64,000 nucleotides of DNA from Atriophallophorus winterbourni. Lineage: Eukaryota; Platyhelminthes; Trematoda; Plagiorchiida; Microphallidae. The notes below the pieces were generated by a model, which was given only the letters and a program-made list of their open reading frames with translations, did not search any database and was not told the origin of the DNA. The stretch covers positions 62,001 to 126,000 of the forward strand of contig JACCGJ010023578.1 of assembly GCA_013407085.1 (NCBI GenBank). The letters are read 5' to 3'. A program made the position numbers and the translations under genes. Positions 27,478 to 55,867 of the stretch are shown piece after piece. Each line of letters opens with the position of its first letter. Within the stretch, counting starts at the first letter, position 1.

Positions 27478-27648
27478 ATGGGAAATCGTCCCCTCGGCTT
27501 TCTGTCCCATCTCACACCCACACACCAACGCGCGACTGATCGTTCTAAGCCTATGGGCATGCCCACTAATCACCAAAATGCTGAACATCTGATTCTCACA
27601 CCCGAGGGTATTCGGGTGCACGAAAAAACATTCGAACCACTGAAAGGG
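27478..27648 (+). CDS. TFAP2: Candidate first coding exon of AP-2 (alternative B)
   Basis: An ATG opens 57 codons beginning MGNRPLGFLSHLTPTHQ and ending FEPLKG at GGG|GTGAGG, also phase 0. The segment is clearly richer in GC than its flanks and has a coding-like look, but no residues are recognisable. It lies 1.8 kb before the first secure AP-2 exon. It competes with, or is an alternative to, the candidate at 22681. The same frame stays open upstream to 27310 and downstream to 27675, so it may be a chance open frame. Confidence 0.35.
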
Positions 27649-29443
27649 GTGAGGGTTTTGCGTTCTCACCTGTAGGGCAGACATTATCGTTCGATGGAAT
27701 GCCAATGGGGAAAGAGAAAACAGCAGGTACCCTGTGGGTCTGTAGTGAAAAACATAATCACTGCCTTTGGCTGTTGATCATCAGTCAAGAGCTACCGAGT
27801 TTTAAAGCTGATTCATTTTTGAGATCGCCCGAGGGCCCTGTACGTTTCTGCGCTATATTGGTTAAATGTCTTCGGAAATTACAGTGAGTATTAAATTATT
27901 CGTTTTCAAACATGAAAAAGCAAGATAATGCATACTTGATATTATGTTGTAACCTATAAACAATATTATGGACTCACAGTTGCAAATATTCATTTTGATA
28001 AAGACACGCTATATTTTATACCGCTCTTGCAAAGGGGATATTATATAGTGATTCCAATGTGGGCAAACATGGTTGAATTTTATCATGTTTCATTTTCAAA
28101 CAGTTTTATATAGACGACCCTAGTTATTCCTCGTTTCTCATGTTTCAACAGTAGACTGAGCCTTCAATCCAATCCAGCACGATGGCTGCAGATATTCATG
28201 TGTGTTTCAGAGAGTATAAAATAATGCTTAGAATAACCACTTTGCCTTTAATTTTCTTATTTTGCAATGCGTTTCTGCACGCTTCTACCTATAATTCAGC
28301 GAGCAACTTATCCGGTGAGATAAAATCGTATTCAAGGATGTTTGATCATGAATGAGTGTATACAAATTATTGACTTTCAATGCACATGTAGAACCTCTTA
28401 TATAAATGCGCGTTTAACTAGAATAAACTTGCAATGTGCTTTGCAGAATTACTTAAATTCTAACAAATAGCGGATATAAATAAAACGTATTAGTTTTTAA
28501 GCTATGAGATTTTTATTGGGTGTTTTTTAAACATTCTATAGTTGCTGGGATAATAGTTTCATGGAATTCCGAGTGCTTTCGGACTTTGTATGTACAAGGA
28601 CTAACAATATTACAACGTGATCCGTTAATTTTGCAAATTAATATAAGTTGTGAACTATTTCGCGCTATATTTACCACGTGTGTACTCAATATGATAACAG
28701 TATTTTAGTAGAATTAATTTCTGACATGAAGCGCATGTTGGCAAAACATTTATTTAATCGCATAGCATTTTTCGAACTTCTATCCCATCTGTTAAATTTC
28801 AGCGTCAGAGTTACTCACTGATTACTCAATTTAAAGATTTCTATTAGTTAGCACGAGTTTAGTTTTGCACTAAAAAACTTAGAATCCAGAAAACATTAAA
28901 TTTTTGTAGCTCACAATATTTACACCAATCCGTCAATGGAGTTCAAATCTTGCTCGTAATTTAGATTTCAGTAAGTTGATCAATGCGGCAAATACCAGCT
29001 TTTTGAAATGGTCATTATAAACGATATAAATTTTAATCTCCTCAGAATTTTGAGAATCTATCAATAGTCTGACATTTTAACATTGAGTATGAAGGACGTA
29101 TTTGGATACAATATGTTATTCACTATACAATAATTAGTTAAGAAGTATTAAAATATTTCAATGATAACACCGCTACATCTAATTCGTTATTAATATTGAA
29201 TGCAGCAGTTTTTTACTCTTTGCGGTGTTATACAAATGAAATATAATCAACTATTTACTTAGTTCCATTAATTAAATCTGATTTGTCGCTGGTCTAAAAC
29301 CTCAAATTCTGGTTATTATTTGATTTGTAATTAGTTATTTTTTTAATTTTTGACAAATTTATCAGTGTGCGTCTCATTTATCGTGAGCATGTTAGTTAAT
29401 ACATCGATTTATTGATTACATCTCAAAGGAGACTGAATTGCAG

Positions 29444-47065
<17,622 letters not shown>

Positions 47066-47200
47066 GGAATGTAATCCACAGGGATGTTTCCAAAGAATGG
47101 ATCTATTCTTCCCTTTTTTATAAACTACTACCGATGATGCATCGAAATCAAAAATGTGTTACCTTTATGAAATCGTGTTCTTGTGTAGTGAGATGTAAAA

Positions 47201-47206
47201 AATAAA
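47201..47206 (+). terminator. AP-2 polyadenylation signal (AATAAA)
   Basis: A canonical AATAAA hexamer lies 136 bases after the AP-2 stop codon, in AT-rich sequence. It is the first exact hexamer I see past the stop and fits a short 3' UTR. Transcript data would be needed to fix the cleavage site. Confidence 0.6.
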
Positions 47207-47885
47207 CTACTGTACAGACATTATATATTAGTTTTTCCCGAATTTTCACGTGAACGGTTCCGATCGAGATGCAAAGACAAAAATATGCTAAACTGCCGTT
47301 GCACCAACACTGAGGACTAGATCTAAAATGGACAGTTGCGCAGTGCTAATGTCTAATATTTCGCCAAATTTATGTTTGACTGAGTGTAAAAGATGATCTA
47401 TTTAGCAAAGAGGTGAGGTAGGTTTAAGACTCATATGACTAGTAATTGGAAACATTACATTTCTATGGCGCAATTCATGGCCTATAATAAATTGAGGCCA
47501 AATGGATTTAGATTTTGTAGACGATGCAATCAATTTGTGAGATACTTATTCGTTTTAGTCTAAAATGTGCGTTTTCCTCCTACTCATTTCATGTTTTAAA
47601 TTATTTTTTTTCAGAACACATTTACGAGTCGAGCAGAATTGGTGTTTTCGCTGTAGTTAATTATTTTAACATCCACTCATATATATGAATCAATTTTACA
47701 GATGAACAACACTCAACATTGCGCCCAAATCATTGAAGTAGTATATTAAGTTTTATTGAAACTAATCGCAATATTTCGTATAATCGGTTGCAGTTCAGCA
47801 TGAATCTTTCGCTCAATTTGAAATTTTCTAATTCTTGACGTTAAACAAAGTCTGTTTTTGTCTAGCTTTTGCGTTGAAACAGGCG

Positions 47886-48062
47886 AAGTATCAAGTTGTG
47901 CTTGTGTGCCACTGTTGGATAAGGCAGGTACGACCAACCTGTTCAATCACATGAGCCCACACTCATTTAGACAAGGTTTAAACCCATGACCATGAACAAA
48001 AAGTTCATTTCGTGGGGTGTATGTGTGACGGAGATGCATGAAAATGAGCTTTTTCGTTCAAG
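47886..48062. repeat. Family B repeat, fold-back copy between AP-2 and TEAD
   Basis: A - strand piece (gtgcttgtgtgccactgttg, gataaggcaggtacgaccaa) is followed by a + strand piece (cgtggggtgtatgtgtgacg, gagatgcatgaaaatgagct). The order is again minus then plus. Confidence 0.6.
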
Positions 48063-48663
48063 GTGAAGTATCATTTAATTTGTTTTACACAGATCCTATT
48101 TAAAAGTCTTTGTAGTACAACGGAAGTTGTTCAAACATAATGATAGGTAAACAATTTTATATTTGGAAGTCATCAAACAATCACGTCCAGAGGTCCATAA
48201 GTCCAAGTGACTGAAGCACGGTGTTTAAACATCGATTTAGAAAAAAAACTGAGCAAGCGGTTGGCAGTTAAGATTCCATTTTCAAAGCCAAATAACATGA
48301 CCATAATCTTTGCCTTGGTTAATTTAAAATACTGATAAATCTGAAAAGTCCCATTTGAAGTTTCGTCTGAGCTAACCATTTCACATTAGTGCATTTCAAG
48401 TACTGGGTTCCATTTCTCATTCATCGCAAAACAATAGTGCTGCCATTATTCGCACTAAATTTATCGCTGATAAATCATCCATATGTTCTGAGTATCTTCA
48501 CGAACATGATTGTCAACTAATTTGTTTGGAGAACGAGCAAATCGAAATAGTTGTTTCAGTTTTCAAAAGTTCACGATTCAAACTGTACAAAAATGTGAAA
48601 TTACACCGATAAGAGGTAAGCGAATTCGAGAAAATCTCCCAAACGATACGATTCCACGCATCA

Positions 48664-48893
48664 TTTGCATGTCCAACACCGCGACATTGACGGTTGTTCG
48701 TGAAACGTCATTTCTATTCTCTCCGACGAATTTGTCGTGTCTGAAGTTTGCTCATCCCCATCCGAATCTACCAGATTGGGATCCTCCTTGTTTTTCCTAC
48801 GAGCAAGGACTTGAATGTGACTGGACACTTGTTTCCGAGTTCTTGTTTTCCCGGTGCGTAATTTGATGTATCTCGCTATTAGTTCATTTCGAC
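48664..48893 (-). CDS. TEAD: TEA-domain transcription factor, exon with second half of TEA domain
   Basis: After a ttattCAG acceptor the first bases GT complete the split Gly codon of the exon at 53409, giving MFG followed by [20 protein letters not shown] and [13 protein letters not shown]. This is the DNA-contacting third helix of the TEA domain and is identical or nearly so to vertebrate TEAD. The frame runs on through an acidic Ser/Thr/Asp stretch ([20 protein letters not shown]) to a stop at 48661-48663. The true donor is unknown; weak GT sites lie at 48771 and near 48675. Downstream exons for the YAP-binding domain were not found. The whole-domain identification is very secure and the 3' limit is not. 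Confidence 0.88.
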
Positions 48894-49897
48894 CTGAATA
48901 AATTTCAAAAGCAGGACGGAAAACGTAAATTTAATCAGTAATTTCTCCGACTTACATTTGCAAATGTCACAATTAGGATTCCCTAGTACTAGTTATCAGC
49001 TTTTCTCTTGAAATAAGCCAATTTGTGGTGATATTTCTCAGTCTAAATATAACTAGGACTACTCTTTTTGCTTTAAGTGATTGGCCACCAATTTATTTTC
49101 ACGATATATTGTAGAGCTCAAAACAACGTGACCATGTAATTTGGCTGAGCTGCGTTGAAAGACAAGTAACAGCAGGCGTTTTGTATAACCAAAACTAAAC
49201 GTAACAAAATGTGATTAATTTCAGCAACCAATTTTGTTTAGAATGGACCAACGACTAACACTAGCCCACCAAACCGGTAGATCTTGCAATTGATAAAGCA
49301 TTAAGAACGGCAACACCTGGAGGTTAATCCCGTGAGACGGATGGCGTTAAACTCGCTACTCTTTGTTTGCCGCCTGATGCTTTGAAACACAATCCTTCCA
49401 ACTCACACAAACACGTCTGCCCAATCACGAACGATCTTTGTTTAGTTTTCCCAGACACAACCATAAATTCTGTTTGTGGTTGAGCAACAAATGGTGTCAT
49501 CGTGTGATGTCAGCCCATTTCCCAACATTCGGAACAGGGGAAAAATCGATAAACGCAAGAGATTGATTTCCGGAAGCTGAAATAATAATTAATGGAGATG
49601 TCCAAGGTTTTATTTGCAAGCTATGATGAACCTTGTGTCAAGAGCCCTAGTTATCGAATCTAATTATAATAAATAAAACAAATGGTACAAACCTAAAAAT
49701 TTTAGTAAAATTTTGAACAAATCGATTAAATTTTGTCTGCAGCGTTATCTAATATTTTTAATGCACTTCGAATACTTTCGTAAATACAATCAGCGAGATT
49801 ATTGTAAATTACCTTTGCCTGAAACTCAAATTTATATAACGAATTTAACGACAACCGATGAAGAAGACAAAATTTAATGAAGTACAAAGTATAATGT

Positions 49898-50140
49898 TAC
49901 TCACATCCCATCTAATTTCTGGATATGTGCCGTCACCTGGTGGAGACAGTTAGATTAGTTTCTGTGAACCCTGAAACACTGGAAAAGTTGCTAAATTGTA
50001 CTACAATACCACTGTTAAATAGGGTTTGCCGTACAAAAACCGCGTTGTTCTTATACAGACGCAAGAAGTGATTCTCGGTTAACCGCTCAAGACGCTTAGA
50101 GATGGCCGAAATGTATGTTCTTGCTCACATCTATCGCACC
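49898..50140 (-). repeat. Family A repeat, - strand copy in TEAD intron
   Basis: It reads gctcacatcccatctaattt, then gtcacctggtggagacagtt, then accactgttaaatagggttt, then ctcaagacgcttagagatgg, and reaches ttgctcacat again about 220 bases on, so it is slightly more than one unit. Confidence 0.65.
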
Positions 50141-50883
50141 TAAACACCACAATTAATTTTTTTCAATATGTAAACCTCAAAAATCATATATCGGAACAAA
50201 GCATAGCGGGGTGTATCCGCATATCCTTATCATAACTGGCTCTTATTTTGTAGGCAAACATAAACTAAGTTAGATTTCCTGGTGAATGTACGGAGTTTTT
50301 AGAATAATAAGTTTAAAATTCAAGTAAGGTGATCGCTACATTAACGTAGCCACTCGTCGATAATACGAACTACCCGTTCCCAGCTTGACTGTCACTGATA
50401 ATTTTATTATGTATGTGTCTGTTTCCTTTGTATTGCGCTCATCGAACCGTTTCCAGTCTTCAGAGACTTTTTTTGGAAATTTTAACACATTTTTGAAAAC
50501 GATTTCACTGGATTACTGTATTAACTCACGGTAAGTATCTTAATTCACTATACGTGTTATTTCATGAACTTATTTATTTTAATGATGAATTATTTCATTT
50601 TTATGGATAAATATTCAATAGCTATAGTGATTGTGAACCTAAAAGCTTTTCGTTGCCATAAATTATTCAGTCTTGGAATGTGAACTACTGGTGCAAAAGT
50701 GGATTGTTTTTTCTCCTGTTTATTTGACCTTGGAGAGGATCTTCAATTTTACATGAACTCATTTACTTGGATCAGAATCAGAGGTTGATTTCGTCTAATT
50801 AGTTTCTATCTGGAATCGATTTGTCGAAAAATCTTGCCGTTGAATTGAAATGCTGAGTAGACTTGTTTACCGAAAGAAAACTT

Positions 50884-51690
50884 TGTCTGGGCAGTATACA
50901 CATTTCATGAGTGCCGTTCCAGTGAAGATTAAACGAAATCTGGTGCATAACCTATTCATACGAGCAGCTTGAATTTGCTACTTGCACTTATACGCTATTT
51001 TCTAAGTCAGAATCGCCTAATGACAAAAATAACCGCACCAATTGTTATGAAGAAAACATTGTATCTTTAAATTCAATTTCAAGACGACGCATCGAGCGAC
51101 TCCTTGACACGAAATCTCAAGCGAATAGTGAACCGAACTTTCACCTCTGGGAAAGCTCGATAAACTTCACCAGCGAACCAATATTCAGATAGCAGCTTAA
51201 AGACACACTACCACGTCAGGCAACCTCAATGTGTATTTATCAATTTACCTGTTCCTAGGGTGCAGGATACATCGGCCGTATCACACGAAAACTGTTAGAG
51301 CTAATGTCTGAACGTCACTCTTTTTGGCTGTTCTAAGAAGGTGACTAGATCGATTCTAGCTCACTTGATTGACAAGGGGCACCGAGTAATGCCTGAAAAG
51401 GCGTTCTCAGTCATTTACACGGTTCCTCACAACGTGACTCGAAACGTTAGCTGGAACACCTTGCGGATAGCTGACTGCAATAAAGATGTTTAGACCAAAT
51501 TTATGCCTCCAAAAACGACTAGATCGAGATATTTCCTTGTCTTGGCCCACATTCATATCGACCAGACAATTTTAAGTAACAACGCGTGACATTGAATTTT
51601 GTTTATTGGTTGAAGTTGATCAGATATATTTCTATTTTCTTACGCATGTATTGTAAAGCTTGATGAGAAATACCAAAAAGAAATTCCTTC
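50884..51690 (+). mobile_element. Penelope-like retroelement fragment (RT C-terminus, GIY-YIG and 3' UTR), in TEAD intron
   Basis: The fragment starts with GQYTHFMSAVPVKIKRNLVH (end of RT). QLKDTLPRQATSMCIYQFTC lies at about 51198-51260, then GAGYIGRITRKLLELMSERH, which is the GIY-YIG motif with the downstream catalytic Arg and the ERH of the E/H helix. Frame-broken pieces of the rest follow (KAFSVIYTVPHNVTRNVSW). The last 300 bases match the element at 38.1-38.4 kb at roughly 80% by eye. It is in antisense orientation to the TEAD gene. Confidence 0.8.
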
Positions 51691-52907
51691 GCTTTTATCG
51701 AATGGTTTGCTTTCTAATATAGGAATTTTTAGTCAAATCCTCAAGATAAAATTTTCCGTATAGATCCATTTATCTGCCTCCACAAGTAGCATGCACGCAT
51801 TCAAGATCGCTTTGGTTGAATTGAGGTAAAATGTATTTCTGGATAAGGGTTCACATATTGGATATAGCAGGTTTCCTTCGTCAATAGATCAGTCTTGGTT
51901 CTCTTCAAAATGCTAGGAAATCGTTCCAAGCACAATGGGAGATATTTCGGTCAAGATTAATTTTATGAACTAATTCGGGTGTCATCGATTATCAATTATC
52001 GTGGTGGGGTACCTTAACATTATTTTCTTACCACGAAGTTGAGCCCAATTCTTCTTGTCCCACTCAGTAGAAAAAATGAAGGAGTTCAATGTACACTTAT
52101 TAAAAAGTTTATCATCCACCACTTTTAGTCATGCTTCCTGTCCTGATTATTACACTTGGTCTGACGACTCTTTTGTGTCAGAAGCGAAATGTTACCAAAA
52201 TATTTCTATAATCAAATGCATACAATTTTTTTCATTATGGCTATACTATCGTTCCCAAAAATATTTTAGTTAATTGACATCTATGGTTCATTGATAAAAA
52301 CTTGAGAAAAAGTCTTTAAGATCTCAAATAAGATGGTTAATTTGGAAAGATTATGTTCTCAGTTTGTTTTATTTTCCTCTCATTATCGCGAAGTGGTTAT
52401 TTAAATAACCGTCGCAAGTGTAATTCGCGAAACACATACGGTATCAAAACTCACATTCACTTACTGCATTTGAAATGCATAGTATCACTAATGTAGTATT
52501 GTTTAGTACGCAAATGGAAAGCTCATCATTTCGAGATATTTATGGCCGATAGAGCAATATAGTACTATTTTGATGAAATTAGAAATAAAATTTACTCGGG
52601 TACGGTTGAGAATAGCTAAGTGACAGGGACTCAACGATCGTGATTGATTGGTTATACACTCCAAACCTATCATACACTGCAGTCTTTTGATAAGCGGTTA
52701 TTTGTATAGCACTATCAAAATACCTCACCAATTTGCTGTTTAGTTTTCAGGTGGAATCCCATGCTTAGTGGTTTCAAAAATTAACCGAATTTCAAGCCAG
52801 TTCAAGGTGTACAGTGATTACATTTTATAACATTGTAGCATTTAAACTTGTAAGCCACTGATGTATAAGGCTTGATGTAAATGGGTTAAAACCATCTACA
52901 CGCAGTT

Positions 52908-53078
52908 GAACATGTTGACCGTGTCAACCTTATCCAACATTGGCTTGTAAGCCCAATTGGTTTACCATTCTTCCATGGTTTCAAGCGCACGCGGATCCCG
53001 ATCATACTGTCCCTACCTGATGAGTGCAAACAGCATGAAACCGGTAGTTGCTTATGTGTGTGTGATAGAAAATGCATG
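52908..53078 (+). repeat. Family B repeat, + strand copy in TEAD intron
   Basis: It reads gaacatgttgaccgtgtcaa, ccttatccaacattggcttg, catggtttcaagcgcacgcg, ctacctgatgagtgcaaaca and gcatgaaaccggtagttgct. It is near complete. Confidence 0.7.
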
Positions 53079-53408
53079 TATTAAGATTTTAAACTCCTGG
53101 AGAGTGAATTTAATTAGCTAAAGGCAGTTAAACTTTACGAAATAATCAATAAAAAATTATAATACGTTTGTGTAAATAGATACTAATAAACTAGCGTTAA
53201 TCGGAAAATAATAGTTCGATCCAGACTGAATCAATAGCAAACAATTCCTATCGTAATTTTAGTTGCAAGTTAGAAACATTTGCCTCAAAAAGGGAGAGCA
53301 ATCAGCATAGAGGTCGATAACCATGACTAATGTTAGGTACGGAAGACTGCTCGAATGCTCAAAATGGAGATATCTTAATAATTTCACAAATTAATATTGA
53401 TCACTTAC

Positions 53409-53619
53409 CAAACATTTTCCCCTCGTCTGATAAGATAATTTTTCTTCGTCCACAGGGTGGATAAATGATGAGCGCTTCATGGAAGCTCTGCTCAATATCT
53501 GATGTCCATACGCTGTCCTTGGTGGAGCCGTATAATTTGTCTTCCGTCAAAATTGGTCTTGTTCGGTCGTGTTGAACAGCAAGAGATTTTGTTTGGTTCA
53601 GCTTTATAGTACGATTCAT
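53409..53619 (-). CDS. TEAD: TEA-domain transcription factor, exon with first half of TEA domain
   Basis: Read on the - strand, this exon encodes [18 protein letters not shown] and on to [20 protein letters not shown] then [15 protein letters not shown], and ends with a lone G at a GTAAGT donor. This is the N-terminal half of the TEA/ATTS domain and is nearly identical to vertebrate TEAD (VWSPDIEQSFQEALAIYPP). TEAD/Scalloped proteins bind CATTCC-type sites in the nucleus and are the DNA-binding partners of YAP/Yorkie in the Hippo pathway. The start is placed at the ATG at 53619, but the frame remains open to 53694 and a plausible ttccag acceptor lies near 53654, so the 5' edge is uncertain. 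The protein is too diverged before the TEA domain to help. Confidence 0.9.
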
Positions 53620-54100
53620 TATACACCTTAACGCGTCAATTTTCAACGTAAAGCTGGAAATTATTCGATTACAAATTAAAAAAATAACATTCATGACGTA
53701 GAAAGTCTATACAGAGTCCATTTTACCTAGAAGCAAAACAATTGATTAGTGAACTGCTTAGCACTAATAAGATGGTTGTAGTTCTAGTCTATGACAAAAC
53801 CGTTTGGATATTGTCCTTGAAAAATGATCCAACCATGTCTTAGGCGAACCATCTTACTTATAATCCATCTTTTTAATATTATAGTAGTACATTATTAAAA
53901 TTTGTTGTTTTTCTAGGGTGTTCTGAACAAATGTTTTGATTTGCACTGTTGTGTTTTCGTGTAAACTGGTTCAAGAATTTTGATTTTCATTCTACTGTGG
54001 AGCAAAATAAATATAAATCCTCATTTTAATACTAACTCCAACGAAGCACAGAAGAGTGAAGTTCAATCAGTTGTAAGCCATGTTCGGACGAAAACTGGTT

Positions 54101-54685
54101 TTTGTAGCAGATTACGGTCACAAAGCCTGCACATATTGGCAAATGTGCCTGACTCCAAATACACAATTAAAATTCAAAACGAAAACAGTCCAAAAATATT
54201 CCCGATCGCATAGCACCTTCTCAAGTGGTAAAACTCGATCATCTTATGAAACCGCCACAAATGGCATCATAGCCTGGCGAGGAATGAAAACAAGGTCGGC
54301 CATGGAAACCATCAGAGTGATGGAACAGCTAAAGTGGGTAACAATATATTCGAAAATACCTCGAGCAAACCAAATAATACCACACTGAGACATCAAAGTT
54401 CGCCACTTAAACAACAAAAGCATTTCAACCTAAATTAAATCAATTACAAGCCAGATGGTAAAATGTGTGTTGATTTTGCTACAGCGATCATTTTGAAAAC
54501 GGATACTTGCAGATGGATTGATGTAACTCCTTATTCCGGGTTTCGCGTGAAGAGTTTGATTTTTGTTTCACTCTTAACGCTAACCTTAAAAAATTTGAAC
54601 AAGTTTATTTTTCCTGCATTCTAAACAAGTCTGCAATACGATATATAAAAGCTTCATTGCATTGTCCGTTTTCAAAATATTATAT

Positions 54686-54732
<47 letters not shown>

Positions 54733-54882
54733 TACATGGTTGTCATTTATTCGAACAATAAATCTTTAGTCATTTTTATTGAAAAAATGTAAATTTGTTA
54801 GCCTTTGACGAGAAACTTTGAATTATCGAAGCAATTTGTAGCAGATTACGGTCACAAAGCCTGCACATATTGGCAAATGTGC
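54101..54882 (+). repeat. Exact 48 bp direct duplication, copies 734 bp apart
   Basis: The 48 bases at 54101-54148 recur without change at 54835-54882 (beginning tttgtagcagattacggtca, ending attggcaaatgtgc). The flanks differ on both sides. The first copy lies in a 102-codon open frame (54080-54388) of unknown nature. The microsatellite at 54.68 kb lies between the copies. Confidence 0.85.
54683..54731. repeat. (AT)n(AG)n microsatellite
   Basis: About 13 TA units run straight into about 11 AG units. A compound dinucleotide tract of this kind is common in intergenic DNA and can be length-variable. Confidence 0.95.
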
Positions 54883-55599
54883 TAAGCCAAACAAAAATAT
54901 TAGAACATGGTTTTTTACTCTGATCCGATAGTGCCTCATAATTGACCCGAATGCATCATTCACTCATTAAAACGGTAATGTTCTTTCGCAAGATATCCAT
55001 CAATCCAACAGTAATTCAATTAATTGCAACCAAGAACACTAAATGATAGCTCTCATCACGCAACCCAGCATCGCTAGCGGACAAAGAATTTAAGGATTAA
55101 CGGTGAGTATCAATATTCTGTGGCATTTTGCAAACAAGCACTGATGGTGTCTAGATGGATCATTATTAGAACTTATGAGTGAACTAAACATAGCAAGAAT
55201 GTTTTTCTGTTCTGTTGCGTGAGAGTTATATATGATCTTCTTGCAAAAAACTCTTTAACCGATTCTGAATTTTCTGTCGTTATGTAGTCGCTGGTTTATT
55301 AATACCGATGAATTCTCGTTCATACAATATGCATTTGAATATATGCAATATGAATATATTGCAGACGTGTTATGGTAGATCAACATGCACAGAATACGAC
55401 AGCTATAGTTCAACTGAAGATATGCCAATAACTCGTGTTAAACAAGCCTGGTATGGCATGAATAGGCTTAGGCCATGAGCATTATACTTGATAATTTTGG
55501 CGATAATCCAAATCCAGACTGAGTGATCCAACCAGACCCATAACACAGTGTTATGTTCTGCATATTTTATGTCCGATAATCATGCTCAGTGAACGAATT

Positions 55600-55621
55600 T
55601 GATTTGATTTGATTTGATTTG
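55600..55621. repeat. (GATTT)n short tandem repeat
   Basis: Four copies of the pentamer gattt (gatttgatttgatttgattt) follow aattt in intergenic sequence. Confidence 0.85.
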
Positions 55622-55794
55622 AAGAACTATTTGAACTTTTCAATAATTTTTATTCTGGAACTTTGTAACGATGAATGACAATGGAATTTTTAATAATATT
55701 TCATCATCAATTAATGCAAACATTCAGACTGCTTAACCAACGGCTGGATATTATAAAAGAAATAGAGTGAAAGACGTTTTGCAAAATTTGAACT

Positions 55795-55867
55795 GTCTCC
55801 AGTTGATGACGGCAAACAGCCAGAAAGCGGTAGTGTTGTGTAAGTGATGGGAATGTGAGCACCACAC
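55795..55867 (+). repeat. Family A repeat, short + strand copy
   Basis: It contains ctccagttgatgacggcaaa, cagccagaaagcggtagtgt and gggaatgtgagcaccacac, the 3' half of the family A unit. Confidence 0.65.

Larger units (their letters stand above)
22717..29443 (+). other. Probable AP-2 first intron / upstream region
   Basis: If the exon at 22681 is real this is one 6.7 kb intron; otherwise the 27478 candidate divides it. A GC-richer patch at 22.65-23.05 kb could be promoter sequence. I see no mobile element in it. Open frames at 23658-24008 and 26528-26905 show no known features. Confidence 0.35.
48894..53408 (-). other. TEAD intron splitting the TEA domain (about 4.5 kb)
   Basis: The intron lies between the two TEA-domain exons, interrupts the Gly codon after KMF, and has GTAAGT and CAG ends. 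It contains a Penelope-like fragment (50884-51690), a fold-back family copy near 49.9 kb and another near 52.9 kb. A somewhat GC-richer stretch at 49.24-49.56 kb could be regulatory. I see no other coding sequence in it. Confidence 0.75.

Noticed and set aside
28182..28315. ATG in good context opening MAADIHVCFREYKIMLRITT with a hydrophobic stretch and a GTGAGA donor
   Set aside because: It ends in phase 1 and cannot join the AP-2 exon at 29444 in frame. No other partner exon was found, and a TATA-like run inside it suggests chance.
48510..48866. 118-codon + strand open frame
   Set aside because: It lies antisense to the second TEAD exon and its coding-like composition comes from that exon.
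54080..54388. 102-codon frame possibly resembling the end of an LTR-retrotransposon polyprotein
   Set aside because: The resemblance (basic, tryptophan-spaced) is too vague. No integrase, protease or LTR was seen nearby.
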